DNA from: Zipacnadum sp036504235
GTDB lineage: Bacteria; Armatimonadota; Zipacnadia; Zipacnadales; Zipacnadaceae
Direction: 5' to 3'
Length of the DNA: 64,000 nucleotides
Assembly (NCBI GenBank): GCA_036504235.1
Contig: DASXVN010000027.1
Coordinates: 1 to 64,000 of the forward strand
This document shows, piece by piece, positions 7,840 through 16,667 of this stretch. The notes under the pieces are model-generated. The model worked only from the letters and a program-made list of their open reading frames with translations, searched no databases and was not told the DNA's origin. Each line of letters opens with the position of its first letter. The stretch's first letter is position 1. Position numbers and translations under genes: made by a program.

Positions 7840-9036
7840 TCACAGGCCGAGCCGGGGCTGGACTGGCGGGGCCTCATCCTCCGTCCCCGCCGCTTTCAAA
7901 ATAGCGTCGAGTATTACTGTAGCGCAGAATTTCTGGCGACGGGCGCGCCCGGTGATCTCGGCGACGAATCCGCGTTTCTCCAAATCACGCATGGTCTTGC
8001 TAGCCGTCGGCACGCTGACCTGCAGTTGGCTCGCGACTCCCGGAATCGTGGTGTAGGGATTCTCGAAAAGGAAGTCAACCATGCGTAGCGCGTTGCTGGT
8101 GGCGCCGTCGCGCTGCAACCGTGACCGGAGCTCATCGCGCAGGCCGAGAATGCTGCGGGCCGCCGTTATCGCCTGACGGGACTGGGCCGTGACGGCGCGG
8201 AGGAAGAATGCCACCCACGCCTCCCAGTCACCTCGTTCGCTCACTCCGGCGAGCAGGTGATAGTACTCGGCCCGGTTCTTCTCGAGGAACGCGCTGAGAA
8301 ACAAGAGAGGCTGGGGCAAGTACTGCCACGCAATCAGCATGAGACTCAGGATCAGACGCCCGAGGCGTCCATTCCCATCGAAGAAAGGGTGGATCATCTC
8401 GAACTGAACATGGACCAGCGCGCACTGCACCAGCGGAGGGATCTCGCCATGGGGTTGCAGAAAACGCGCCAAGTCCTCCATCAGACTGGGGACCATCAGG
8501 GCCGGCGGAGGAATGTAGGAGGCCTCGGTGATGGGTTGGCGGCGCGGCGCGATGAACACCTGATTGGTGCGGTAGGCGCCCGGCGTGCGGTCGGCTCCGC
8601 GGACCTCGGTGAGCAATTGGTCGTGGAGGGCTCGCACCAGCCCCATGTTCAGAGGACCCGTCCGCAAGCTCTCTAGTCCCAGTTCCATCGCCTCCAGGTA
8701 GTTCAGCACCTCGCGGGTCTCCGCCGATAAGTCGTCCAGGGGCGTCACCGCAGCCTCGAACACCTGGGTAGGGGTGGTCTGTGTCCCCTCAATGCGCGAA
8801 CTGAGGGCCGCTTCGATCTTGAGGAAAGGCAGGACTAGCAGGCGCGGATTAGGCACGAAGCCCGCGATGCTGGCTACTCCTCCGAGTGCCCGGTCGGCCT
8901 CACCGAGAAGTGTCAGCAAGCCAGGCGAGTAGTTCAGCTGGGGCGGAAGCGAGTTCGGCACGAAGGCGTAGGCGCCGTTCTCGATCAGAACGTGCCTCCC
9001 CGGCGGACCTGCTGATAGCGCGGTGCTCTTGTCCAT
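7840..9036 (-). CDS. Fic-family protein with C-terminal winged helix
   Basis: A 398-residue AMPylator-type protein. Residues 79-85 (SSRIEGT) are the inhibitory helix motif, typical of Fic proteins regulated from the N-terminal side. The catalytic loop HPFFDGNGRLGR is intact at 216-227, so ATP-dependent transfer of AMP to a target hydroxyl is expected. Residues from about 310 on, with TIPGVASQLQVSVPTASKTM and RDLEKRGFVAE, form a MarR/ArsR-like winged helix, so the protein may also bind DNA. AT-rich palindromes just upstream of the ATG are a natural autoregulatory site. Its targets are unknown. Confidence 0.88.
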   Translation of the reverse strand: MDKSTALSAGPPGRHVLIENGAYAFVPNSLPPQLNYSPGLLTLLGEADRALGGVASIAGFVPNPRLLVLPFLKIEAALSSRIEGTQTTPTQVFEAAVTPLDDLSAETREVLNYLEAMELGLESLRTGPLNMGLVRALHDQLLTEVRGADRTPGAYRTNQVFIAPRRQPITEASYIPPPALMVPSLMEDLARFLQPHGEIPPLVQCALVHVQFEMIHPFFDGNGRLGRLILSLMLIAWQYLPQPLLFLSAFLEKNRAEYYHLLAGVSERGDWEAWVAFFLRAVTAQSRQAITAARSILGLRDELRSRLQRDGATSNALRMVDFLFENPYTTIPGVASQLQVSVPTASKTMRDLEKRGFVAEITGRARRQKFCATVILDAILKAAGTEDEAPPVQPRLGL

Positions 9037-9049
9037 AATTAAAGCCGCC

Positions 9050-9097
9050 TTTACTTAAATTATCGTAAGTAAAGCAAATGGCGTTTTGCTTTACTTA
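9050..9097. promoter_or_regulatory. Palindromic control region upstream of the fic gene
   Basis: TAAGTAAAGCAAA (9066-9078) and TTTGCTTTACTTA (9085-9097) are perfect 13-base inverted arms around 6 bases. A third half-site TTTACTTA (9050-9057) forms a second palindrome with 9066-9073. The stretch is AT-rich in otherwise GC-rich DNA and ends 14 bases from the fic start. It is probably an operator, perhaps for the Fic protein's own winged helix. Confidence 0.7.
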
Positions 9098-9138
9098 GTT
9101 TAGCGATGGCGGAGGCTGAGCACAAGGGGATACGGCAA

Positions 9139-9172
9139 AAGAAAAGCCCGGCCTCAGAAGAGAGGCCGGGCT
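9139..9172 (-). terminator. Rho-independent terminator of glmS
   Basis: Inverted arms AGCCCGGCCTC (9145-9155) and GAGGCCGGGCT (9162-9172) have a 6-base loop. On the minus strand they are followed by TTTCTTTTG. Confidence 0.85.
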
Positions 9173-9197
9173 GCTTGTCGTTGCTTGTCCGTCGCTG

Positions 9198-11027
<1,830 letters not shown>

Positions 11028-11046
11028 TGTAGTTCGTCTCCTTCTG

Positions 11047-11153
11047 GGTAGGACGGGCGTCTGGCCCGTCGGGTGATGCGGAGAGAGACGGGCGAGCGGC
11101 CCGTCCTACCGGGTGAGCACAGAAGCAGGCGTCTAGCCAGACGCCTGGGGTAG
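11047..11153. repeat. Palindromic repeats in the glmS leader (family E)
   Basis: GGTAGGACGGGCGTCTGGCC (11047 onward, arm to 11070) is partly inverted at 11087-11110 (GACGGGCGAGC...GTCCTACC). A second small palindrome, AGGCGTCT-AGCC-AGACGCCT, follows near 11130-11150. Related GGCGAGACGCC cores occur near 16641, 20567 and 38676. Both would be transcribed if the promoter at 11179 is used. Confidence 0.6.
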
Positions 11154-11178
11154 TTCATGAAAACGACCGGACGGGCAC

Positions 11179-11207
11179 AGTATAGCGTGCCAGGGGCAGG
11201 GGCGCAA
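11179..11207 (-). promoter_or_regulatory. Likely promoter of glmS
   Basis: On the minus strand TTGCGC (11207-11202), 17 bases, then TATACT (11184-11179). This would give a leader of about 145 bases carrying the family E palindromes. Confidence 0.5.
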
Positions 11208-11227
11208 GGGCGCGGGGGCGGAAAACA

Positions 11228-11258
11228 AACGGCGCGCTCCGGGTGGAAGCGCGCCGTT
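11228..11258 (-). terminator. Terminator of prepilin gene 1
   Basis: Arms AACGGCGCGCT (11228-11238) and AGCGCGCCGTT (11248-11258). On the minus strand the hairpin is followed by TGTTTTCC. Close copies follow the next two prepilin genes. Confidence 0.75.
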
Positions 11259-11286
11259 AGGGACTGCGGAGTCGAACCCTCGCGGA

Positions 11287-11997
11287 CTAGCCGGAGAAGT
11301 TCGGATCCCACCAGATACCGCGGGCGGTACCGTTGTCGACATTGCCGACATTGACGCCGGGAACCGCGCTGACGTTGTACCACTTGGCGTGGCCGTCGCA
11401 GAAGCCCATGTTCTGGCCCTGGTTATGGCGGATCATGGCCTGATAGTAGCCATCCTGGGTCACCCAGTAGTTGGTCCCGCCGGTCTGGTTGGCTACGACC
11501 CAAGCCCAATCGCTGCCATTCATGCCGGCGGTGCCGACGCCGGTGATGCGCTGCGCAGCTTCCGGCAGCAGAATACACTGGGCCGAGGCCGCGATGCTGC
11601 CGGTGGAAAACGGCGGATTGGTGATGACCAGGCTGTTGCTGTAGTAGCTGCGGGGGTAGAAGGGCGGCGTGGCGCCGGGATTGTCAGCGATCATGCCGGC
11701 AGTGGCGTCAGAGGGGCACCTCCAGATCTGGAAGTTCTTGATGTACGGGTCGACGCCATTCCACCAGTAATAGGTGTTGCCCCCGGCGTCCGCGAAGCTC
11801 GGAATGGGGTACTTCTCGTCGTAGTCGGAGGCGTACATGATGAGGCCCAAGGTGATCTGCTTGGTGTTACTCAGGCAGTTGGACTGCTGAGCCTTGGCGC
11901 GGGCCCGGGCGAAGACGGGGAACAGAATCGCTGCCAGAATCGCGATAATCGCAATTACGACAAGCAACTCGATCAGGGTGAAGCCGCTACGTTTCAT
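11287..11997 (-). CDS. Prepilin-type H-X9-DG protein, tandem copy 1
   Basis: A 236-residue prepilin-like protein. MKRSG-FTLIE gives the prepilin peptidase site, with Glu at +5 of the mature chain, followed by the hydrophobic assembly helix. The globular part is variable, with YYWWNGVDPYIKNFQIWRCP and a late H-X9-DG motif (HNQGQNMGFCDGHAKW) characteristic of a prepilin-processing-associated domain. It is probably cleaved by a PilD-type enzyme and displayed as a pseudopilin. A GGGAGGT ribosome site precedes the ATG and the gene has its own terminator, so it is likely a single-gene transcript. Confidence 0.88.
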   Translation of the reverse strand: MKRSGFTLIELLVVIAIIAILAAILFPVFARARAKAQQSNCLSNTKQITLGLIMYASDYDEKYPIPSFADAGGNTYYWWNGVDPYIKNFQIWRCPSDATAGMIADNPGATPPFYPRSYYSNSLVITNPPFSTGSIAASAQCILLPEAAQRITGVGTAGMNGSDWAWVVANQTGGTNYWVTQDGYYQAMIRHNQGQNMGFCDGHAKWYNVSAVPGVNVGNVDNGTARGIWWDPNFSG

Positions 11998-12048
11998 GGG
12001 TGAGACCTCCCGATGTATTAGCGCCGCAGTCTACGTGCGGCTTACAGT

Positions 12049-12080
12049 AGTATACCCACTAGGACGACAATATACGCTCC
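12049..12080 (-). promoter_or_regulatory. Conserved upstream element of prepilin gene 1
   Basis: AGGACGACAATATACGCTCC (12061-12080) is repeated exactly upstream of prepilin gene 2. Next to it, TATACT on the minus strand (12054-12049) could be a -10 box. The -35 position is unclear. Confidence 0.5.
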
Positions 12081-12156
12081 GTGATTCCTCTAAACCTCGA
12101 CGCGGGAGGCGGGGTCCAGGGCCGGCGCCGACTCGCGGTACTCGTCCCGGAAAACA

Positions 12157-12186
12157 AACGGCGCGCCCGGGTGGGGGCGCGCCGTT
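12157..12186 (-). terminator. Terminator of prepilin gene 2
   Basis: Perfect 12-base arms AACGGCGCGCCC (12157-12168) and GGGCGCGCCGTT (12175-12186), with TTTGTTTTCC after the stem on the minus strand. Confidence 0.8.
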
Positions 12187-12209
12187 AGAGACTGCGGAGT
12201 CAGTCGGGC

Positions 12210-12911
12210 CTAGCTGGCGTTCTTGTCCCACCAGATGCCGAAGGTCTGGCCGTTCCAGACGTTGCCGCTATCGGTGCGGGGCACGGCGTTGAGTTGGGCC
12301 CACTTGGCGTGGCCATCGCAGAAGCCCAGGTTGGCGCCGTTGTTGTGGCGGGTGATGGCCTCGTACCAGGCGTCATCATTGCGCCAGTAGTTCTTGGTGC
12401 CGCTCTGGTTGGTGATGCACCAGTCGTAGGTGCCGCCGCTGGCGACGGTGCTGGGATCGTACTTGACCTGTGGGGCCTCCCCGAGCAGGATGCACTGAGC
12501 GACGGAGATGACGGCGCTGGTGGCGACCGGAGTGGTCCCGCCGACCACCAGGTTGCCGTTGGCCGCGTAGCTGCGGCGATAGTAGGCCGGCACCTGAGTG
12601 AGGTCATCGGGCTGCATGCCGGTGGTGGCGTCGGAGGGGCAGCGCCAGATTTGCATGTTCTTGATGTAGGGGTCAATCCAGACCTGGTAACTGTCGTAAG
12701 GGTTGGCGCTTACCTGGATGGGGTACTTCTCGTTGTTGTCGGAAGTGTACATGAGGAAGCCGAGCGTAATCTGCTTGACGTTGGACAGGCAGTTGGACTG
12801 CTGGGCCTTGGCGCGGGCCCGGGCGAAGACGGGGAACAGAATTGCTGCCAGAATCGCGATAATCGCAATCACAACCAGCAGTTCGATCAGGGTGAAGCCG
12901 TTTCGTTTCAT
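12210..12911 (-). CDS. Prepilin-type H-X9-DG protein, tandem copy 2
   Basis: A 233-residue paralogue with MKRNG-FTLIE, an essentially identical first 40 residues and the H-X9-DG motif HNNGANLGFCDGHAKW. The middle differs from copy 1 (YDSYQVWIDPYIKNMQIWRC) and lacks its WWNG segment. The ending NVWNGQTFGIWWDKNAS is shared with copy 3 (KVWNGVTFGIWWDINAS), so these two are the closest pair. A GGGAGGTCTC ribosome site precedes the ATG. Confidence 0.88.
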   Translation of the reverse strand: MKRNGFTLIELLVVIAIIAILAAILFPVFARARAKAQQSNCLSNVKQITLGFLMYTSDNNEKYPIQVSANPYDSYQVWIDPYIKNMQIWRCPSDATTGMQPDDLTQVPAYYRRSYAANGNLVVGGTTPVATSAVISVAQCILLGEAPQVKYDPSTVASGGTYDWCITNQSGTKNYWRNDDAWYEAITRHNNGANLGFCDGHAKWAQLNAVPRTDSGNVWNGQTFGIWWDKNAS

Positions 12912-12975
12912 AGATGAGACCTCCCGATTAATGAGTGCCGCTGATCTAGGCGCGGTCGACTACAGTGTACCCATA

Positions 12976-12995
12976 AGGACGACAATATACGCTCC
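12976..12995 (-). promoter_or_regulatory. Conserved upstream element of prepilin gene 2
   Basis: The same 20 bases as at 12061-12080, at a similar distance from the start codon, with a TACACT -10-like hexamer on the promoter-distal side. Conservation next to diverged coding middles suggests a promoter or operator. Confidence 0.5.
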
Positions 12996-13069
12996 TTGGT
13001 TCCTCGAAATTTCGGCGCGGTAGGCGGGGCCCGGGCAGGCGCCGACTCGCTCTACTTGTCCCGGTAAGA

Positions 13070-13099
13070 AACGGCGCGCCCGGGTGGGGGCGCGCCGTT
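13070..13099 (-). terminator. Terminator of prepilin gene 3
   Basis: Arms AACGGCGCGCCC (13070-13081) and GGGCGCGCCGTT (13088-13099), identical in stem to the terminator of gene 2. The T-run is short (TTCTTACC). Confidence 0.75.
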
Positions 13100-13124
13100 C
13101 GAGGCTGCGGAGGGTCAGTCGGGA

Positions 13125-13841
13125 CTAGCTGGCGTTGATGTCCCACCAGATGCCGAAGGTGACGCCGTTCCAGACCTTGCCGGAGTCGGCGCGGGGGATG
13201 GCGTTGAGCGCGGCCCATTTGGCGTGGCCATCGCAGAACCCCAGGTTCTCGCCGTCGTTGTGGCGGATCATGGACTCGTACCAGGCGTCATCCACGCGCC
13301 AGTAGTTCTTGGTGCCACTCTGGTTGGTAGCGGCCCAGTCAATGGTGCTCCCCAGGATGTAGGTGGAGGGGTCCTGCCAGTAGCCGGTCAGGCGCTGGGG
13401 CGCTTCCCCCGTCATGATGCACTGGGCGGGGGCGACGATGGAGCCCGTCGAGGTGCCGTTGGTGTTCATGACGTTGGGGTTGCCGGCGTAGCTGCGACCG
13501 TAGCTGGGCGGGATCTGCGCGGGATCGTCCACGATCATGCCGGTGGTGGCGTCGCTGGGGCACTTCCAGAGCTGCATGTTCTTGACGTAGGGGTCCACGC
13601 CATTCCACCAGCAGTAGAAGTGGCCGGCGGAGTCCGTGAAGCGATAGAGCGGGTAGCGCTCGTTGTTATCCGAGGTGTACATGATGATGCCCAAGGCGAT
13701 CTGCTTGACGTTGCTCAGGCAGTTGGACTGCTGGGCCTTGGCGCGGGCCCGGGCGAAGACGGGGAAGAGGATCGCCGCTAGGATAGCGATGATCGCAATA
13801 ACCACGAGCAGCTCAATCAGGGTGAAGCCGTGTCGTTTCAT
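13125..13841 (-). CDS. Prepilin-type H-X9-DG protein, tandem copy 3
   Basis: A 238-residue paralogue starting MKRHG-FTLIE, with the common assembly helix and LFPVFARARAKAQQSNCLSN. The middle contains YCWWNGVDPYVKNMQLWKCP, as in copy 1, and HNDGENLGFCDGHAKW near the end. AAGGAGGTT precedes the ATG. Adhesive, structural or ligand-binding roles are all possible. The family is defined by its two conserved ends, not by known biochemistry. Confidence 0.88.
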   Translation of the reverse strand: MKRHGFTLIELLVVIAIIAILAAILFPVFARARAKAQQSNCLSNVKQIALGIIMYTSDNNERYPLYRFTDSAGHFYCWWNGVDPYVKNMQLWKCPSDATTGMIVDDPAQIPPSYGRSYAGNPNVMNTNGTSTGSIVAPAQCIMTGEAPQRLTGYWQDPSTYILGSTIDWAATNQSGTKNYWRVDDAWYESMIRHNDGENLGFCDGHAKWAALNAIPRADSGKVWNGVTFGIWWDINAS

Positions 13842-13994
13842 GGAAGTCAGAACCTCCTTGCGAGGATAGTAGCAGCACAGGTGAGTTTATCACCACCAGC
13901 CGGAAACTGCAACGTTCATTGTGCTCAAGAGGCAATAAATCTTGTTCTTTTTAGGGTGGAGGACACCGGCAGGGGCGCTCGGCGACGGAAAGCA

Positions 13995-14024
13995 AACCGG
14001 CCCCGGGGTTAGCCGGGGCCGGTT
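13995..14024 (-). terminator. Terminator of prepilin gene 4
   Basis: Perfect 12-base arms AACCGGCCCCGG (13995-14006) and CCGGGGCCGGTT (14013-14024), followed on the minus strand by TGCTTTCC. The stem differs from the terminators of genes 1-3 but matches that of gene 5. Confidence 0.75.
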
Positions 14025-14050
14025 GAGAGTCTAGAAATGGAGCCGGGGGT

Positions 14051-14746
14051 CTAGTAGTCGTAGTCCCACGTCATGGCCGCGCCGAGGGCGGCGGTGCCGA
14101 CGTTGCCACCCTTGATGTTGAAGCCACTGCACGCCGGATCGGCGCCGGGGTTCAGGCCGCAACGATTGACGTTGCAGGCGCCGGCGGCGGAGATGGCGTC
14201 GGGCTTGAGCCACTTGGCGTGGCCATCAGCGAAGCCGTAGTTCGCGCCGCCGTTGTGGCGGACGGTCATGTTGTCGTAAGCAGCCTCGGTGCTGCAGCCA
14301 TACATGAAGGTAAGATCAGCCGTGCCGAAGCCGCGGCCGCCGGCGGCGTCCGCCTCGAGCACGAAGATGGTCTTGGCCGGCTGCTTGATGGAATTCTGCG
14401 CGATGGCGGCGAGGTTCTGGCTCTGGGCGTAGTTGACACTAGGCCAGTTGGCGCCGCTGTATTTGCTGCTCGAAGGGCACAGGAAGATTTGCTGGTTCTT
14501 CACGTAGGGGAGAATCAGATTGGGCCACGCGCCGAAGCCGGCCCAGCCGATGGGGGCAATCCTCTCGTCGTTGTCGCTAACGTACATGAGCATACCCAGG
14601 GTAAGCTGCTTGACGTTGCTCAGACAGTTGGACTGCTGCGCCTTGGCGCGAGCGCGGGCGAAAACCGGGAACAAAATGGCGGCGAGGATGGCGATAATAG
14701 CAATTACCACCAACAGCTCGATCAGAGTAAATCCGCGTCGTTGCAT
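14051..14746 (-). CDS. Prepilin-type H-X9-DG protein, tandem copy 4
   Basis: A 231-residue paralogue of the second subtype, beginning MQRRG-FTLIE. The motif is HNGGANYGFADGHAKW. The C-terminal extension (AISAAGACNVNRCGLNPGAD, then PACSGFNIKGGNVGTAALGA) adds cysteines and is longer than in copies 1-3. The ATG at 14746 follows TAGGAGGTCC, so the longer frame from 14770 was rejected. A TTGCGT-17-TATCAT promoter lies 40-70 bases upstream. Confidence 0.87.
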   Translation of the reverse strand: MQRRGFTLIELLVVIAIIAILAAILFPVFARARAKAQQSNCLSNVKQLTLGMLMYVSDNDERIAPIGWAGFGAWPNLILPYVKNQQIFLCPSSSKYSGANWPSVNYAQSQNLAAIAQNSIKQPAKTIFVLEADAAGGRGFGTADLTFMYGCSTEAAYDNMTVRHNGGANYGFADGHAKWLKPDAISAAGACNVNRCGLNPGADPACSGFNIKGGNVGTAALGAAMTWDYDY

Positions 14747-14786
14747 GACTGGGGACCTCCTACGGTTCATGGTTTGCGACTCGGCG

Positions 14787-14815
14787 ATGATAGCATGAAT
14801 CGCCGGTCAACGCAA
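14787..14815 (-). promoter_or_regulatory. Likely promoter of prepilin gene 4
   Basis: On the minus strand TTGCGT (14815-14810), 17 bases, TATCAT (14792-14787). Confidence 0.5.
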
Positions 14816-14831
14816 CCGTTCCGCGGGCCCC

Positions 14832-14866
14832 AAAAACAAACCGGCCCCGGGGTTAGCCGGGGCCGG
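14832..14866 (-). terminator. Terminator of prepilin gene 5
   Basis: Arms CCGGCCCCGG (14841-14850) and CCGGGGCCGG (14857-14866), followed on the minus strand by TTTGTTTTTG. Confidence 0.8.
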
Positions 14867-14891
14867 GGTTGGTGGAGCGGGGCAGCGCAGC

Positions 14892-15572
14892 CTAGCTGCG
14901 GTAGTCGTACCAGGCGCCGAAGGTGCCGGCGGCGCCGTCAATGCCGACCGTGGGGGTCGTGCCCGTGGTGGGCATCTTCATCCACTTGGAGTGGCCGTCG
15001 CAGAACCCGTAGTTGGAGCCGTCATTGTGACGGTGCAAGCAGTCGGGGTTCGAGAGGTACCAACCCGGGTGAGTGTTGGCATAGTTGATGTCGCCCGCGG
15101 ACCAGTCGAAAGCGTTCCGGCCGCGGTCGCCCTCGGTGAGCAGCAGGCAGTTCGCCGGCTGCGACACGGAGCTCTGCGTGGTCGGCGTAGCGCTTACGAT
15201 GCGGTTGAGGAAGCCGTTCATGGCGTAGTCCAGCGTGTTGACTCCCTGGGTCGGGCAGGTGGTGGCGGAGGTGCCGAAGGCCGAGGGGCAGATGTAGATC
15301 TGCGCATTCTTCACGTAGGGGTAGATCTGGCCGGCCCAATCGGCCCCGTTGCTGCAGCCGACCACTCCGGCGCCGCTGCTGGGGAATCGGTCGTCAGCAT
15401 CGCTGGCGTACATGAGCATGCCGAGCACCAACTGCTTGGCGTTGCTCAGGCAGTTGGACTGCTGGGCCTTGGCGCGGGCCCGGGCGAAAACCGGAAAGAG
15501 AATGGCTGCGAGGATAGCGATAATCGCAATTACCACCAGCAGCTCAATCAGAGTGAAGCCACGTCGTTGCAT
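14892..15572 (-). CDS. Prepilin-type H-X9-DG protein, tandem copy 5
   Basis: A 226-residue paralogue starting MQRRG-FTLIE, with NCLSNAKQLVLGMLMYASDA after the helix and HNDGSNYGFCDGHSKW near the end. It is closest to copy 4 in start and terminator type. The ATG at 15572 has AGGAGGTCCC in front; the in-frame upstream extension to 15638 has no family similarity. The final residues (TFGAWYDYRS) replace the WWD ending of copies 1-3. Confidence 0.87.
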   Translation of the reverse strand: MQRRGFTLIELLVVIAIIAILAAILFPVFARARAKAQQSNCLSNAKQLVLGMLMYASDADDRFPSSGAGVVGCSNGADWAGQIYPYVKNAQIYICPSAFGTSATTCPTQGVNTLDYAMNGFLNRIVSATPTTQSSVSQPANCLLLTEGDRGRNAFDWSAGDINYANTHPGWYLSNPDCLHRHNDGSNYGFCDGHSKWMKMPTTGTTPTVGIDGAAGTFGAWYDYRS

Positions 15573-15628
15573 GTCTTGGGACCTCCTGGCTGAATCATGT
15601 CTTACCTGCGCTGAAGCGCGAGGATGTA

Positions 15629-15657
15629 ACGATACCACTAAAACGAGTAACAGGCAA
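15629..15657 (-). promoter_or_regulatory. Likely promoter of prepilin gene 5
   Basis: On the minus strand TTGCCT (15657-15652), 17 bases, TATCGT (15634-15629), in the same geometry as the promoter of gene 4. Confidence 0.5.
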
Positions 15658-15689
15658 GACTATTATGCCCCGGGAGGTGGAGGGCGAAA

Positions 15690-15717
15690 CGCCCTCCTCG
15701 CGCGGGCGAGGAGGGCG
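15690..15717 (-). terminator. Terminator of prepilin gene 6
   Basis: Perfect 11-base arms CGCCCTCCTCG (15690-15700) and CGAGGAGGGCG (15707-15717). Only TTTCG follows the stem on the minus strand. Confidence 0.6.
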
Positions 15718-15744
15718 TCGGGGTGTAACGGTGTTGGGTTGCGA

Positions 15745-16443
15745 CTAGTCGGTGCCGACCCAGAAGTGGCGCTTGCCGGTGGCAATCGGGTCGGCGGTGT
15801 TGGTGGCGGGGAGCACGCCGTCGGCGCCGCACCAGTTCTGATCCATGTAGTTCAGCCACTTGGCGTGACCGTCCAGGAAGCCGGTGTTCTCGCCGTTATT
15901 GTGGGTTGCTCCGACGCGGGGGCCGCCCCAGGGAGCAGCGGGCCAGGTGGCGGTATTGACCGCGGTTTGGACCTGGCCAATCGCGGCCATGTCCGTGATG
16001 GCCCAGCACTCGGCGGGGAAGGCGATGGCCTCCATAGAGATGGGGACGTTCGGCGTTATCTGGCCGTTGAACAGGTACTGAGATATGCCGCCGTTCGGGG
16101 GGCAGTTAGCCTGGGTGATGTTGGTCGGGAGGCCGCTGGGGCACAGGTAGATCTGCGAGTTCTTCACGTAGGGGAAGATCGAGAAGGCCCAGCTCAGGTT
16201 CTGGCCGGGGCCGGTGGTCACTATGCGGCCGTCCTGCGCGGCGCTGTAGGTGAACCACTTCTGGTCGTTGTCCGAGACGTACATGATGATGCCGAGCATG
16301 AGCTGTTTGACGTTGCTCAGGCAGTTGGCCTGCTGGGCCTTAGCCCGGGCGCGAGCAAAAACGGGAAAGAGGATCGCCGCCAGAATCGCGATGATCGCAA
16401 TTACCACCAGCAGCTCAATCAGGGTAAAACCGCGTCGCTTCAT
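15745..16443 (-). CDS. Prepilin-type H-X9-DG protein, tandem copy 6
   Basis: A 232-residue paralogue starting MKRRG-FTLIE and keeping the helix, but with QQANCLSNVKQ instead of QQSNCLSN and HNNGENTGFLDGHAKW (Leu for Cys before the DG). It is the most diverged of the six and ends HFWVGTD. GAGGAGGAATTC precedes the ATG at 16443; the longer frame from 16500 was rejected. It lies downstream of rbsK but is separated from it by a terminator. Confidence 0.87.
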   Translation of the reverse strand: MKRRGFTLIELLVVIAIIAILAAILFPVFARARAKAQQANCLSNVKQLMLGIIMYVSDNDQKWFTYSAAQDGRIVTTGPGQNLSWAFSIFPYVKNSQIYLCPSGLPTNITQANCPPNGGISQYLFNGQITPNVPISMEAIAFPAECWAITDMAAIGQVQTAVNTATWPAAPWGGPRVGATHNNGENTGFLDGHAKWLNYMDQNWCGADGVLPATNTADPIATGKRHFWVGTD

Positions 16444-16570
16444 GTTGAATTCCTCCTCATCAGATTGTCGATAGCGCATCGATACATACATGTTACCCAA
16501 GGACGTAGTCTTAACCTTCTTTTCCGGAAATATTTTTCAGGGGGCTGGCCGAGGGGCCGGAGGGGGGACA

Positions 16571-16602
16571 AAAAGAGGCCCTCCCTGCGGAGCAGGAAGG
16601 GC
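16571..16602 (-). terminator. Terminator downstream of rbsK
   Basis: Arms GCCCTCCCTGC (16578-16588) and GCAGGAAGGGC (16592-16602), with CTCTTTTTG following on the minus strand. A family E palindrome (GACAGGCGAGACGCCTGTCC) lies between it and the stop codon. Confidence 0.75.
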
Positions 16603-16667
16603 GTCAGGGGGTGATGGTGCGGACTGGGTCCGAGGAGCGCGGGACAGGCGAGACGCCTGTCCTACCG

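Noticed and set aside
11028..11227. glmS ribozyme/riboswitch in the glmS leader
   Set aside because: The leader shows only family E palindromes and a promoter; I could not find the ribozyme core.
11287..16443. CRISPR array
   Set aside because: The regular spacing is that of whole paralogous genes with terminators; no short direct repeats with unique spacers were seen anywhere in the window.
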